Source of the DNA: Planctomycetota bacterium
GTDB lineage: Bacteria; Planctomycetota; Planctomycetia; Pirellulales; PNKZ01
Assembly: GCA_018242585.1 (NCBI GenBank)
Contig: JAFEBQ010000010.1
Span: forward strand, 1-64,000
Reading direction: 5' to 3'
Length of the DNA stretch: 64,000 nucleotides
The first letter of the stretch is position 1. Each line of letters begins with the position of its first letter. The position numbers were made by a program, and so were the translations under genes. This document shows, piece by piece, positions 28,779 to 37,108 of the stretch. The notes under the pieces were generated by a model. The model made no database searches. It saw only the letters and a list, made by a program, of their open reading frames with translations, and was not told where the DNA came from.

Positions 28779-30308
28779 CTATGGCCGCGAACCGATCGCT
28801 GCCTCTTCAAGTGGGGCAGGATTGGGGCCAGCACTCGAAGGTCGGCTCCCCACTGCGACAAATAAACGGAATTGAGCGAGGTCATAATCGACGACGGCGC
28901 CGATCGCATCTTGGCGCGCTTTCGCCAGACGGGTGATGCTGTTCAGCGATTCAATTGGCAAACCTTCGCCCAGTCGAGTGCGAATCAATTCCTCTTTAGC
29001 CCCGCGCTGGGCGCTCTCCAGTTGTCGAGCGACAACGTCAAGTCGCTGCTTGGCGGCTTGCAGTGCGGCAAAGGTTGCGATGACTTCTCTTCGTATGTTG
29101 AATTGTGTCACCGTGCGGCGGGCCACGGCTTCGGTACGATCGGCACTTCGCTGGTTCTGCAATGCGACATTGCCGGCGCCGAAATTCTGCAACGTCCAAT
29201 ACGCCCACATGTCGAAATCGCTGCGACCGCCAAATCGCTGAAAGGCTTCGACGTCCGACTTCAAATCGCTGCGATTGCTGCCACCGCCAAAGCCACCGGC
29301 GCTATATCCCACCATGACCGTGGGCAACAGCGGGCGCGTCCGCTCCAAGCGATAACGCGCTTGTGCCGCGCCAATCATTGCGCTTTGCGCGCGAATTTCT
29401 GGCCGCAGCCTGGCTGCCATTTCGGCCAGTTCCTCGGGCGTGCGAACGGGATCGACTAACTCAACCAACTCGAGCGGCGCCTGCATCGTGGTCAAGTGGA
29501 TGGCCGGGTCAAGTCTGAGTAATCTTGCCAATTCATTTGACGCAATCATGGCTTCGGCCTCGGCATCGAGCGATTCCACTCGCATCAATAGCGCATCGCC
29601 GGTCGCGCGTTGAAAATCGCCTTCGCGTCCTTGGCCCGTCCGAGCAAATGACTGCGTGTTGCGGCGAATCTCATCGATTTCGCCAAGCGATTTCCGCCAG
29701 GCATCAATGCGCGACTCGGCGGCCGCCAGTTCGAGGTAGCGCGTGACGACATCGAGCAAGACCTCGTTAGTCACCGCCTGGTTCTCGGCGCCGCGTGCCG
29801 CCACTTCCTGACGCGCCGCCAGGGGCAGGAAGTAGGCATCACCAAGATGAGCGAAGATGCGAACCATGGGGATACCTAAGGTTTCGGCCGCCAATGTTCT
29901 GGCGCCGCCGCCGACGTAGACTGACTGCCGATCCACGTCGAAAATATGACCTGGCGAGGCCTGGTAGGGACCGTGGTGCGTGTCGTAATTGGCGCCGGCG
30001 TTCAAGTCGGGCAGCAACAGGACGCGTGTACTCCGATGAATGGCCATCGCTTCGGACAACGCGGCGCGACTCATGCCCAGATTAGGGTTAGTCACTTCGG
30101 CCAAGCGTATGGCCGACGGCAGATCGATCACGTGCGACTCAGCGGCGCCAGGAACGATGAGCAAGTCGTTGCTAGGCAGCGGTGCCGCGGCGGTCGCGTC
30201 GAGGGGCGGTTGAAGTTGCGGGACTTCACCACGAGCGATTACGCAGATAGCGCAAAGCAACGTCGCGAATGCCTGTGATCGTATTGTTTGTAGCGCGGGT
30301 GCCGTCAT
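28779..30308 (-). CDS. TolC-like outer-membrane efflux protein 3
   Basis: The 509-aa protein has a signal-like N-terminus (FATLLCAICVIARGE) and two halves of the OEP (outer-membrane efflux protein) fold with long Ala/Gln/Arg-rich helices, for example NLGMSRAALSEAMAIHRSTRVLLLPDLNAG and YLELAAAESRIDAWRKSLGEIDEI. A GGGARTLAAETLGIPMVR segment corresponds to VGAGANALAAG-type segments in the other two. A TolC-type trimer would form the exit duct. GAGAAG precedes the ATG. It is the last of three tandem paralogues and the shortest. Confidence 0.9.
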   Translation of the reverse strand: MTAPALQTIRSQAFATLLCAICVIARGEVPQLQPPLDATAAAPLPSNDLLIVPGAAESHVIDLPSAIRLAEVTNPNLGMSRAALSEAMAIHRSTRVLLLPDLNAGANYDTHHGPYQASPGHIFDVDRQSVYVGGGARTLAAETLGIPMVRIFAHLGDAYFLPLAARQEVAARGAENQAVTNEVLLDVVTRYLELAAAESRIDAWRKSLGEIDEIRRNTQSFARTGQGREGDFQRATGDALLMRVESLDAEAEAMIASNELARLLRLDPAIHLTTMQAPLELVELVDPVRTPEELAEMAARLRPEIRAQSAMIGAAQARYRLERTRPLLPTVMVGYSAGGFGGGSNRSDLKSDVEAFQRFGGRSDFDMWAYWTLQNFGAGNVALQNQRSADRTEAVARRTVTQFNIRREVIATFAALQAAKQRLDVVARQLESAQRGAKEELIRTRLGEGLPIESLNSITRLAKARQDAIGAVVDYDLAQFRLFVAVGSRPSSAGPNPAPLEEAAIGSRP

Positions 30309-30390
30309 CTTCTCGATTCCATGCCGACGAAATTCATTTACCCACTTCAGCAGCTTGGTCTTGCCGACTGTTGTTCGAGTACCAGGACGA

Positions 30391-32133
30391 TCAATGCTTC
30401 ACGGCGGGGTCATTGTTTGGCCCGGGCACGGCCTCGGCCGGTCGCGCCAGCACGTCGGCCGGCGGTTGCCCAAGCGAGACATACAACGTGAACTGCGAGC
30501 GGTTATAGTCGACAATCGCTCGCAAATAGGCCAATCGCGCCTTTGCCAGCAGCCGCAAGCTATCCATCACCTCGATGGGCAGTCCCTCGAGGGCTCGAAT
30601 CCGATTCACGTCCTCCGTATAGCTGTTGGTCGCCGCTTTCATGGCCTCTTCGGCCATTTGCAATTGCTTGAGTCGTGTTTTCGAACGCGCGTGGGCGTTG
30701 GAAACTTCCAAGCGGACTTGCTCATAGACGCCCAGTCGTTGCCAATCGGCGGCCGACAACCGCGCGCGGGCGGCATCGATCATCGCTCGATTGCCAAGAC
30801 CGACATTCTTCAAGGTCCAATATGCGATGACGTCGAAGTCGATACGCTGAGCATAACTGCCGAACCGTGGCTCCCCGCTAGCAAACGGGTTGGCCCCCGG
30901 TGGCGCATTCACCAGGTTGCTGCCGCCGCCGAACATGCCTGAACTGTAGCCAAGGAAAAACGTCGGTGAGAACGGTAGTTTCTGGGCGCCTTCCAATTGC
31001 AGCAAGGCTTGCCGCACGACGGCCTGTCGTTCACGCAGTTCAGGACGCTGAGTCAGCGCAATCACCAGCAACTCGGGCAACTGCACGGGGTCGGGAACCA
31101 GTGGATGAGGCACGACCCAATTGTCGGTCGGATGCAAGCGAATGGCAGGATCGAGTCTGAGCAATTGCGCCAAGCGCGACGAGGTAACAAGGGTCTCGCC
31201 TTCGGCAGCTACGGCAATCGCTTCGCGGTCGATCAGTTCGGTCGCGGCGCGATGAGCGTCCGATGCCCGCCCCTGCCCGGTACGGGCGTGAGCGTCGGTC
31301 AGCCTTGATAATTCGAGCGCTTCTTGCCGGACCTTAAGCGCAATGCTACGACGCCCCTCTGCTTCGAGCAGATCCAAATACGCCGAGACGACTCGCAGCC
31401 CCATTTCATTTCGGGCGGCCGTGGTGCCAAACTCCCGTGCCGAGACGGCCTGCTGCGACTGCAAGTAGTTATAGGTCACATCCGCCAGATTCTGGACCCA
31501 CATGACGCCCGGGATGTTTACGGTGCCGGCCGCCAGTGCGTTGGCGCCGGCGCCGACGAACATGGCACTGCGTGAGACATTGATGACGTTGCCGCTCGAT
31601 TGCTGCAAATTGCCGATATGATCGTCGTAGCTGGTGCCAAGATTGATGGTCGGCAAAAACTGCGCGGCCGCTAGTTGGCGAACCGCCATCGATTCGAGCA
31701 CCCGCTGCTGGGCTAACAAAAACTGTGGGTTGCGCACGTCAACCAACGCTAAAGCCGCGCCCAGGTCGATCGGCGTCACCTCGAGTCGAGGAAATAAATT
31801 GGTTAAGTCGTCTTGCGGTGGAGGAGCAGGTAAGACTTCGACCGGCTCCGCCACGCGCACAACTGGTCGCACCGTTGGCATGGCAGTGGCCGGTGCCACC
31901 GCTTCCACGGGTAACCGAAACCGCGACACGCTCGGGTCGTGGGCCTCGGGGCCCGACGCAACGACGCTAACCCGCACGGGGCTGCCAAACGGCTCCTCGG
32001 CGCGCGCGGCAGTCGTCAACCAGCCGATACTTGCCAGTGACATGCCAGCTAGCCAGGGCTGCAGCATTCGACGAGCATTTGACCGGCGATTATTCGGCAA
32101 GCGCATCGAGATTTTTTTCCAGGGAATTCGCAT
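30391..32133 (-). CDS. TolC-like outer-membrane efflux protein 2
   Basis: The 580-aa protein has an N-terminal export signal (MLQPWLAGMSLASIGWLTTAARA) after a basic lead. In-frame ATGs at 32106 and 32067 are alternative starts. A proline-rich region of about 80 residues precedes the OEP (outer-membrane efflux protein) domain. The OEP helices and the SSGNVINVSRSAMFVGAGAN segment closely match OMF1. It starts 8 bases after the OMF1 stop, and 82 bases separate it from OMF3. The protein should form an outer-membrane channel of a tripartite pump; which RND pump it serves cannot be told. Confidence 0.9.
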   Translation of the reverse strand: MRIPWKKISMRLPNNRRSNARRMLQPWLAGMSLASIGWLTTAARAEEPFGSPVRVSVVASGPEAHDPSVSRFRLPVEAVAPATAMPTVRPVVRVAEPVEVLPAPPPQDDLTNLFPRLEVTPIDLGAALALVDVRNPQFLLAQQRVLESMAVRQLAAAQFLPTINLGTSYDDHIGNLQQSSGNVINVSRSAMFVGAGANALAAGTVNIPGVMWVQNLADVTYNYLQSQQAVSAREFGTTAARNEMGLRVVSAYLDLLEAEGRRSIALKVRQEALELSRLTDAHARTGQGRASDAHRAATELIDREAIAVAAEGETLVTSSRLAQLLRLDPAIRLHPTDNWVVPHPLVPDPVQLPELLVIALTQRPELRERQAVVRQALLQLEGAQKLPFSPTFFLGYSSGMFGGGSNLVNAPPGANPFASGEPRFGSYAQRIDFDVIAYWTLKNVGLGNRAMIDAARARLSAADWQRLGVYEQVRLEVSNAHARSKTRLKQLQMAEEAMKAATNSYTEDVNRIRALEGLPIEVMDSLRLLAKARLAYLRAIVDYNRSQFTLYVSLGQPPADVLARPAEAVPGPNNDPAVKH

Positions 32134-32141
32134 CGTTGGAC

Positions 32142-33752
32142 CTAGGGCGCGATTCGGTCTGCGGGTGGGGCGGGAGGTTGAGCCACCGTCGGACGTACCA
32201 GCAAATCAGCCGGCGGCTGGCCGACTGCCGTGAACAGTGCAAAGTGAGCCTGGTTGTAGTCCACGATGGCGTTCAAATACTCACGTCGGGCATCGGAAAG
32301 CAGCCGTAAGCTGTCAAGCACTTCGATGGGTCGCCCCTCGTTATTGCGGACACGCAGCATATCTTCCTTGAGTGACATGGCGCTCGTCTCAACCGCACGC
32401 TGACGAATATTGACTTGCGCCAAGGATGATGTCTTGCGTGCATAGGTGGTGGCTACTTCCACCTGCACCTGATTGAGGACGATCAGACGTTCCATTTGCG
32501 TCTGGCCTAAACGTGCTCGAGCGCCTTGGATCAGGGCGTGATTACCAACGCCCAGATTGCGAAGCGACCAATACATAATCACGTCGAAGTCACCGCGCGA
32601 GGCAAAGTTGCCAAATCGCGGACCGTTAAGCGGCGCATTGAATCGAGGTTGGTCAGCGCTGGCGACCAGACCGCTGCCCCCGCCGTAAACCCCGTAGCTA
32701 TAGCCAGCCATGACTTGAGGTGAAAATGGGAGCACCCTTGCCCCCTGTAGGTTGGCCATCGCCATCTCCACGGCGGCGCGAAACTGTCCCAACTCGGGCC
32801 GTCGATACAACGCCATGGCCAACAGTTCAGGCAACTCAATGGGGTCGGGAATGATCGAGCGCGGCACGACCCAAGGCTCGGCGGCGTGGAGGCGAACCGA
32901 CGATTGCATATTGAGTAACGCCACCAACTGAGCTGATGCGATGGCCACTTCAGCATTTGCTTGCACCAGGTCAGCCTCGCGGCGAGCGAGCTCGTTGGCG
33001 CCTCGCGCCGCCTCGGCATCGCGACCTTGGCCCGCCCGAGCGTAGTCGCTAGTGACCCTGGCAATCTCCACGGCTTCGCCGCGCACTTGCTGCGCGATGG
33101 CACGGCCGCCCTCCGCGCGTAACAACTCGCCGTAGGCGAGGGCAACATCGAGTTGCAGGTTATTACTCGTTGCCCGATAGGCATATCGCGAGCTTTGCAC
33201 CAGGGGCCGCGCGGCAATCATGCGAAATATCATTTCCGAGGCGTTTTGGTTGAACTGCACCCCGGGGATACCCACCGAGCCGGCCGCCACCGCATTGGCG
33301 CCGGCGCCTACGAACAGAGCATTTCGAGTGACGTCGAGTACATTCCCGCTGGCCTGCATCAATGCTCCACTGTGGGCATCGTAGTTCGTGCCAAGATTGA
33401 GATTGGGAAGCAATTGTGTCGCCGCCAGTTGCTGCACTGCCGTGGTCTGCAACGTCCGTGCATAGGCCACGGTGATGATCTGGTTTTGCGCGCCTGCTAG
33501 CCGCAGCGCCGTGGGCAGATCGATGGGCACTTCTTCCACCGCGACGCCTGGCGTCGCCTCGGCTAAGGGAGCCGACGGTATGGACAGTTCGCGCGTCGAA
33601 TAGGAATCCTCGTTCCGGCCGCCGCGGTCAGGCGAGAACGGTTGTTCGGCGAGCGCGGCCGTGGCGGTCATGCCGGCGGCTAACACCGCCGGCCAACCTA
33701 ATGACCTGGCGACGCACACCACTTTCTTAATTCTCTGCGAGCGAGCCTGCAT
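32142..33752 (-). CDS. TolC-like outer-membrane efflux protein 1
   Basis: The ATG at 33752 gives a 536-aa protein with a good signal peptide (basic N-terminus, then LGWPAVLAAGMTATAALAEQ) and is preferred over 33800. The OEP (outer-membrane efflux protein) domain is full length, with repeated helix pairs and QASGNVLDVTRNALFVGAGAN shared with its neighbours. It is the first gene of the minus-strand efflux locus and is followed by OMF2 after 8 bases, so the two are probably co-translated. Confidence 0.9.
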   Translation of the reverse strand: MQARSQRIKKVVCVARSLGWPAVLAAGMTATAALAEQPFSPDRGGRNEDSYSTRELSIPSAPLAEATPGVAVEEVPIDLPTALRLAGAQNQIITVAYARTLQTTAVQQLAATQLLPNLNLGTNYDAHSGALMQASGNVLDVTRNALFVGAGANAVAAGSVGIPGVQFNQNASEMIFRMIAARPLVQSSRYAYRATSNNLQLDVALAYGELLRAEGGRAIAQQVRGEAVEIARVTSDYARAGQGRDAEAARGANELARREADLVQANAEVAIASAQLVALLNMQSSVRLHAAEPWVVPRSIIPDPIELPELLAMALYRRPELGQFRAAVEMAMANLQGARVLPFSPQVMAGYSYGVYGGGSGLVASADQPRFNAPLNGPRFGNFASRGDFDVIMYWSLRNLGVGNHALIQGARARLGQTQMERLIVLNQVQVEVATTYARKTSSLAQVNIRQRAVETSAMSLKEDMLRVRNNEGRPIEVLDSLRLLSDARREYLNAIVDYNQAHFALFTAVGQPPADLLVRPTVAQPPAPPADRIAP

Positions 33753-34142
33753 GAGGTCGCAACTCCAGCAATAACGCCGAGCTATCAAATGTCGTTCCAA
33801 AGGTATGGGTCTTTATCGACCTAACGAATAGGGGACTTCTTACTGAAAATCCACCGATTCGTAGGAGTCGTAATAATCCGGCGTTAAGGTCAACGCGATC
33901 GCTACCGCCAGATACCAACTGGGCTCATAACCCGCAAAGTCGATGGCTGAACGTCATGTGACTGCGCGATTTTGCGGGGAAGCAGGCCCGTAGCGATTGG
34001 ATGGCGGCCCAATTACGGGGGGACGTAATACTCGAAATGGTGGGGTTGAAACCAGCCCTTTCAGAGTCGTAATCGGTTTCCTTCCAAACCAACCGGATCG
34101 CGACACAATGTCGCGTGAGAGTGGGGAAAAGATTCAACTGCG
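33753..34142. other. Intergenic region upstream of the efflux locus
   Basis: This gap is 390 bases. It should contain the promoter of the minus-strand OMF genes. A perfect 7-bp inverted repeat, CGCGACA-caa-TGTCGCG, lies at 34099-34115 and could be a small hairpin or an operator; no T-tract follows. No coding remnant was recognised here, although the IS66 remnant starts immediately to its right. Confidence 0.4.
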
Positions 34143-34503
34143 ATGGCTCAGGAGTGGCGGATTCCGGCGGAGGCAAGTCGCCAAGTTGACGGCGGGTTTG
34201 AAGCGGCGTTGCGACCAGGCAAGCGTCAAGCGGCGTCGTTCTTGAAGGGGCCGCCGGTTGCCGAACCTAAACCACTCGGACGCACTTCGAGGAAGCGTCA
34301 ACGGCCCACTCGCCGAGCGGAACACCCGCCTGCGGATCGACTGTCTGTTGCCCAAGCAAGGCCCGCACTGCGGCGACCCGTGGGTGAGCGCCACCCACGT
34401 CGCTGCGCAGTACCAGACCGGAATCCCCCGTGCGGTGATCAATCGTCAATTCAACGTGCAGTTCGGCCGCTGTGACGTCTGCGGCCGCACGGTCGCCGGT
34501 CAT
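34143..34503 (+). pseudogene. IS66-family transposase remnant
   Basis: One frame from 34143 reads FEAALRPGKRQAASFLKGPP...EPKPLGR, like the IS66 TnpC segment (GKRQAAPFSKGPPK..PKRPGRK). The reading then moves to another frame, from about 34320, and continues LPKQGPHCGDPWVSATHVAAQYQ, TGIPRAVINRQFNVQFGRC and DVCGRTVAG. This matches the IS66 zinc-finger region with its two CxxC-type pairs. Similarity stops near 34500, before the QGRHPLQTSDALG segment and the whole DDE domain. The remnant is therefore frameshifted and truncated. Identification is from recalled family motifs. Confidence 0.7.
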
Positions 34504-34693
34504 CGCCAGCTTTTCCCTAGCCAGGGCCTGTTCCGCTGCCTCGCGGCCTTGCTTGCCACGGATTCGCTCTCCCTGCTCGTCAAACAGGGGGATGCGCCGC
34601 TTGATGCCGGGCTGGGTGGAGTACCAGCAATCAGCTTGCTTCCAAAGCCAGGCCGAACCATGCTGTTGTCGGCGCTGTTTGCGGGCGAGCCAT
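34504..34693 (-). pseudogene. Tyrosine-recombinase/integrase N-terminal remnant
   Basis: On the minus strand an ATG at 34693 opens MARPQTAPTTAWFG. After a one-base frame change near 34645 the reading goes on as LWKQADCWYSTQPGIKRRIP and LFDEQGERIRGKQGREAAEQ, then ALAREKLA. This resembles the N-terminal region of site-specific integrases found in many planctomycetes (WYVWxxGKxxxLG-type segment followed by a helix ALARxKLA). The similarity ends at about 34504, where the IS66-like sequence on the opposite strand begins. Only about 60 codons survive. It may be the end of a lost genomic island. Confidence 0.55.
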
Positions 34694-34802
34694 GTGGGCC
34701 TTCCGTGAGTTAAAATCGTTGACCTGGGGCAATAGGCAGTCGATATTGCGCGTCGTATTGAATGCCACTCCCGCCACGCTCACCCCGTTGGAACAGCTCC
34801 CC

Positions 34803-36395
34803 ATGCCTGGTTGCATCGCCAAGAACTCCGAACCCACTCGCCAGAAGTCATTGCGTCGTTTATTCCACAGGTTTACTACACTCGCTCTGGCCGCCGTGAC
34901 GGCTGGAGTGGCATTTGCTTCGCGGAATCAGGCATTTTGTTCCACTCCAACCAGCCGGCCCAATATCATCTTCATCCTGGCCGATGACATCGGCTATGGC
35001 GACCTGTCTTGCCAAGGGGGCAAGCACGCCAAGACGCCGAACCTGGATCGGCTGGCCGCCGAAGGCTGCCGCTTCACCGACGCTCATTCTCCCGCGTCGA
35101 CCTGCACTCCCACGCGCCGCGCGCTGTTGACCGGCGTTTATTCCTGGCGACAACAGCAAGGCTCGTCGATCGCGCCGGGCGACTACCCGTTGTCGATCAA
35201 GCCCGGCTCAACCACCGTGGCGTCGATCATGAAAGCCGCCGGCTACAAGACCGGCGTGGTCGGCAAGTGGCACGTCGGCCTGGGGCCCGAGGGTGGCCCC
35301 GACTGGAACAGCGCGATCAAGCCGGGGCCGCTTGAGTTGGGCTTTGATTACGCCTTTCTGATGGCGGCGACCGGCGACCGCGTGCCCACGGTCTATGTCG
35401 AAGATCATCGCGTGGTGGGGCTCGACCCCAGCGACCCAATCCGCGTCAGCTACAAGCAAAAGATCGGCAGCGAGCCAACCGGCGCCGAGAATCCTGAACT
35501 GCTGAAACTGAAGCACACGCACGGCCACGATATGACCATCGTGAACGGCGTCGGCCGCATTGGCTGGATGACCGGCGGCAAGGCGGCCCGCTGGGTCGAC
35601 GAAGACATGGCCGACACGTTCACCAAGCACGCCGTCGGCTTCATCGAGCAGCACGCCCGCGAGCCGTTCTTTCTGTTCTTCGCCACGCACGATGTCCATG
35701 TGCCGCGCGTGCCACACGCACGGTTCCGCGGTAGCAGCTCGGTCGGCACGCGCGGCGACGTGATTCACGAACTGGACGATTCGGTCGGCAAGGTATTGGC
35801 CACGCTCGATCGGCTGAAACTCACGGACAACACGCTGGTCATTTTCAGCAGCGACAACGGCGGCGTGATGGATGACGGCTACGAAGACACCGGCAGCTTC
35901 GACTACCACCCCAATGCGCCGCTACGCGGCGATAAGGGAATGCTCTACGAAGGTGGCAACCGCGTGCCGTTCTTGGCCCGCTGGCCGGGGCACATCAAGC
36001 CCGGCGCCACCTCGGCCGCGCTGTTCGCGCTGCTGGATATGTCGGCCACGTTCGCGGCGATTGTCGATGTCAAGATTCCGAGCGGCCAGTGCCGCGACAG
36101 CGTGAACGTGCTGCCCGTTCTGCTTGGTCAATCGTCCACGGGGCGCGACAACTTCATCGCTCACATCGGCGGCACGACGGGCCCCTTTGCGGTGCGGCAA
36201 GGAACATGGAAGTACATCACGCCGGGCGCGCGCTCGGCACGCTTCCCCCAAGGCGAGCGGATCAACAAGCCGCAGTTGTACGACCTGTCGACCGACCTGG
36301 CCGAGACGAAAGACCTGGCCGCCGACAAGCCCGAGAAGGTCGCCGAGCTGCAAAAGCTGCTCAGTGACGCCCGCGGCAACGACGCAGGCAAATAA
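34803..36395 (+). CDS. Secreted arylsulfatase-type sulfatase
   Basis: The ATG at 34803 gives a 530-aa protein with a signal peptide (SLRRLFHRFTTLALAAVTAGVAFA); an upstream start at 34692 would add a non-signal lead. NIIFILADDIGYGDLSCQGG holds the metal-binding Asp pair. C101-T-P-T-R105 is the CxPxR site whose Cys becomes formylglycine, followed by the typical LLTGVYSWR. VGKWHVGL, HDVHVPRVPH and SSDNGGVMDDGY are further sulfatase motifs. It hydrolyses sulfate esters, perhaps of sulfated polysaccharides, in the periplasm or outside. The usual CxPSR has Thr in place of Ser here. Confidence 0.94.
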   Translation: MPGCIAKNSEPTRQKSLRRLFHRFTTLALAAVTAGVAFASRNQAFCSTPTSRPNIIFILADDIGYGDLSCQGGKHAKTPNLDRLAAEGCRFTDAHSPASTCTPTRRALLTGVYSWRQQQGSSIAPGDYPLSIKPGSTTVASIMKAAGYKTGVVGKWHVGLGPEGGPDWNSAIKPGPLELGFDYAFLMAATGDRVPTVYVEDHRVVGLDPSDPIRVSYKQKIGSEPTGAENPELLKLKHTHGHDMTIVNGVGRIGWMTGGKAARWVDEDMADTFTKHAVGFIEQHAREPFFLFFATHDVHVPRVPHARFRGSSSVGTRGDVIHELDDSVGKVLATLDRLKLTDNTLVIFSSDNGGVMDDGYEDTGSFDYHPNAPLRGDKGMLYEGGNRVPFLARWPGHIKPGATSAALFALLDMSATFAAIVDVKIPSGQCRDSVNVLPVLLGQSSTGRDNFIAHIGGTTGPFAVRQGTWKYITPGARSARFPQGERINKPQLYDLSTDLAETKDLAADKPEKVAELQKLLSDARGNDAGK

Positions 36396-36427
36396 CAAGC
36401 AACCATCATCACTAGGCCAGCGCTAAC

Positions 36428-36460
36428 CCTTCTCCCTCCGGGAGAAGGTGGCCGAAGGCC
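36428..36460. repeat. Double-hairpin intergenic repeat
   Basis: CCTTCTCCC (36428-36436) and GGGAGAAGG (36440-36448) form a perfect 9-bp stem with loop TCC. A second small hairpin, GGCC-gaa-GGCC, follows at 36450-36460. It starts 33 bases after the sulfatase stop and could terminate or stabilise that transcript, though no T-tract follows. The unit resembles short GC-rich REP-like repeats common in planctomycete intergenic DNA. Confidence 0.7.
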
Positions 36461-36527
36461 GGATGAGGATCCCCGTTGCGCCGTGTCACGCCCGCCTGAT
36501 GCGCACCCCGGTTCGCTATGCGAACCA

Positions 36528-36554
36528 CCCTCTCCCGCAAGGGGCGAGGGTGAA
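36528..36554 (-). repeat. GC-rich repeat related to the copy at 48601
   Basis: CCCTCTCCCGCAAGGGGCGAGGGTG here is, on the other strand, close to CCCTCGCCCCTTGTGGGAGA at 48601-48620 and the bases after it. Both lie between genes. This supports a dispersed repeat family in the genome. Confidence 0.6.
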
Positions 36555-36624
36555 GAGAGGTCGCGCACCGGCGACACGAGGCGTACTGGGCGCGGTGACC
36601 AGCGCGATTCACACCGCACACAGT

Positions 36625-36670
36625 CCCTCTTGTTGCTGCGCAACCCCGACAACAAGTTGTCGCGGCTACC
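36625..36670 (+). repeat. Solo end of the 112-bp hairpin-ended repeat
   Basis: The sequence ends in CGACAACAAGTTGTCG (36647-36662) and GGCTACC. This matches the right end of the element at 50969-51080 (ACCGACAACAAGTTGTCGGT then GCTACC). It also shares a CCCTC start and a GCTGCGC/GCTCGCGC inner segment. No matching left end is seen nearby, so this is a half or decayed copy. It abuts the stop of the lipoprotein gene at 36674. Confidence 0.65.
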
Positions 36671-36673
36671 CGG

Positions 36674-37084
36674 CTAATCATGCTTCGTAGCAAGACCGCG
36701 TTTATTGAGCGCCTCTCGTAGTTTGACCTCACATTGGTCCGCAATGCCCTTTCCCTCTGGCAAGTCTCCGTCATACTCAATTCCTGTCAGAAAGAACGTC
36801 TTGAACTTGCCGCCGACAATTCCTGCGTGCCACCTCAAATATACCTTTTCAAGCTTTAACCTATCGACCGAAGGAAACTGGCTATGTAGCTCTGTCAATA
36901 TTCCGCCCGATTGCCATTCTTGCAGGATGCTCTCACCGACCTTGTTGATTTCATTTGCATCCAATGTGCTCATTTCGACGACGCGTTGTTCGGTGTTGAC
37001 GGTAGTGACTGAACAACCTGCGCCCATCATCGCCGTCAACGCAATGAGTATCATGCTATTTGAAATGCGCTTAGTCGGTTGCAC
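36674..37084 (-). CDS. Small lipoprotein, unknown
   Basis: The 136-aa protein has a basic N-terminus, a hydrophobic stretch (MILIALTAMMGAGC) and a lipobox Cys at residue 24, so it should be a lipoprotein. The mature part is polar, predicted alpha then beta: VVEMSTLDANEINKVGESIL, then KVYLRWHAGIVGGKFKTFF. The Cys pair is single and no catalytic motif is seen. Its codon use is more AT-rich than that of the flanking sulfatase and putA genes, suggesting a separate origin. The family is not recognised. Confidence 0.78.
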   Translation of the reverse strand: MQPTKRISNSMILIALTAMMGAGCSVTTVNTEQRVVEMSTLDANEINKVGESILQEWQSGGILTELHSQFPSVDRLKLEKVYLRWHAGIVGGKFKTFFLTGIEYDGDLPEGKGIADQCEVKLREALNKRGLATKHD

Positions 37085-37108
37085 GGTATGTTCCTCAGTT
37101 AAAATCCT

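Noticed and set aside
34267-34503. Continuation of the integrase reading on the minus strand
   Set aside because: After ALAREKLAMTGD the minus-strand translation loses integrase character, while the plus strand matches IS66; the minus frame here is taken as a shadow.
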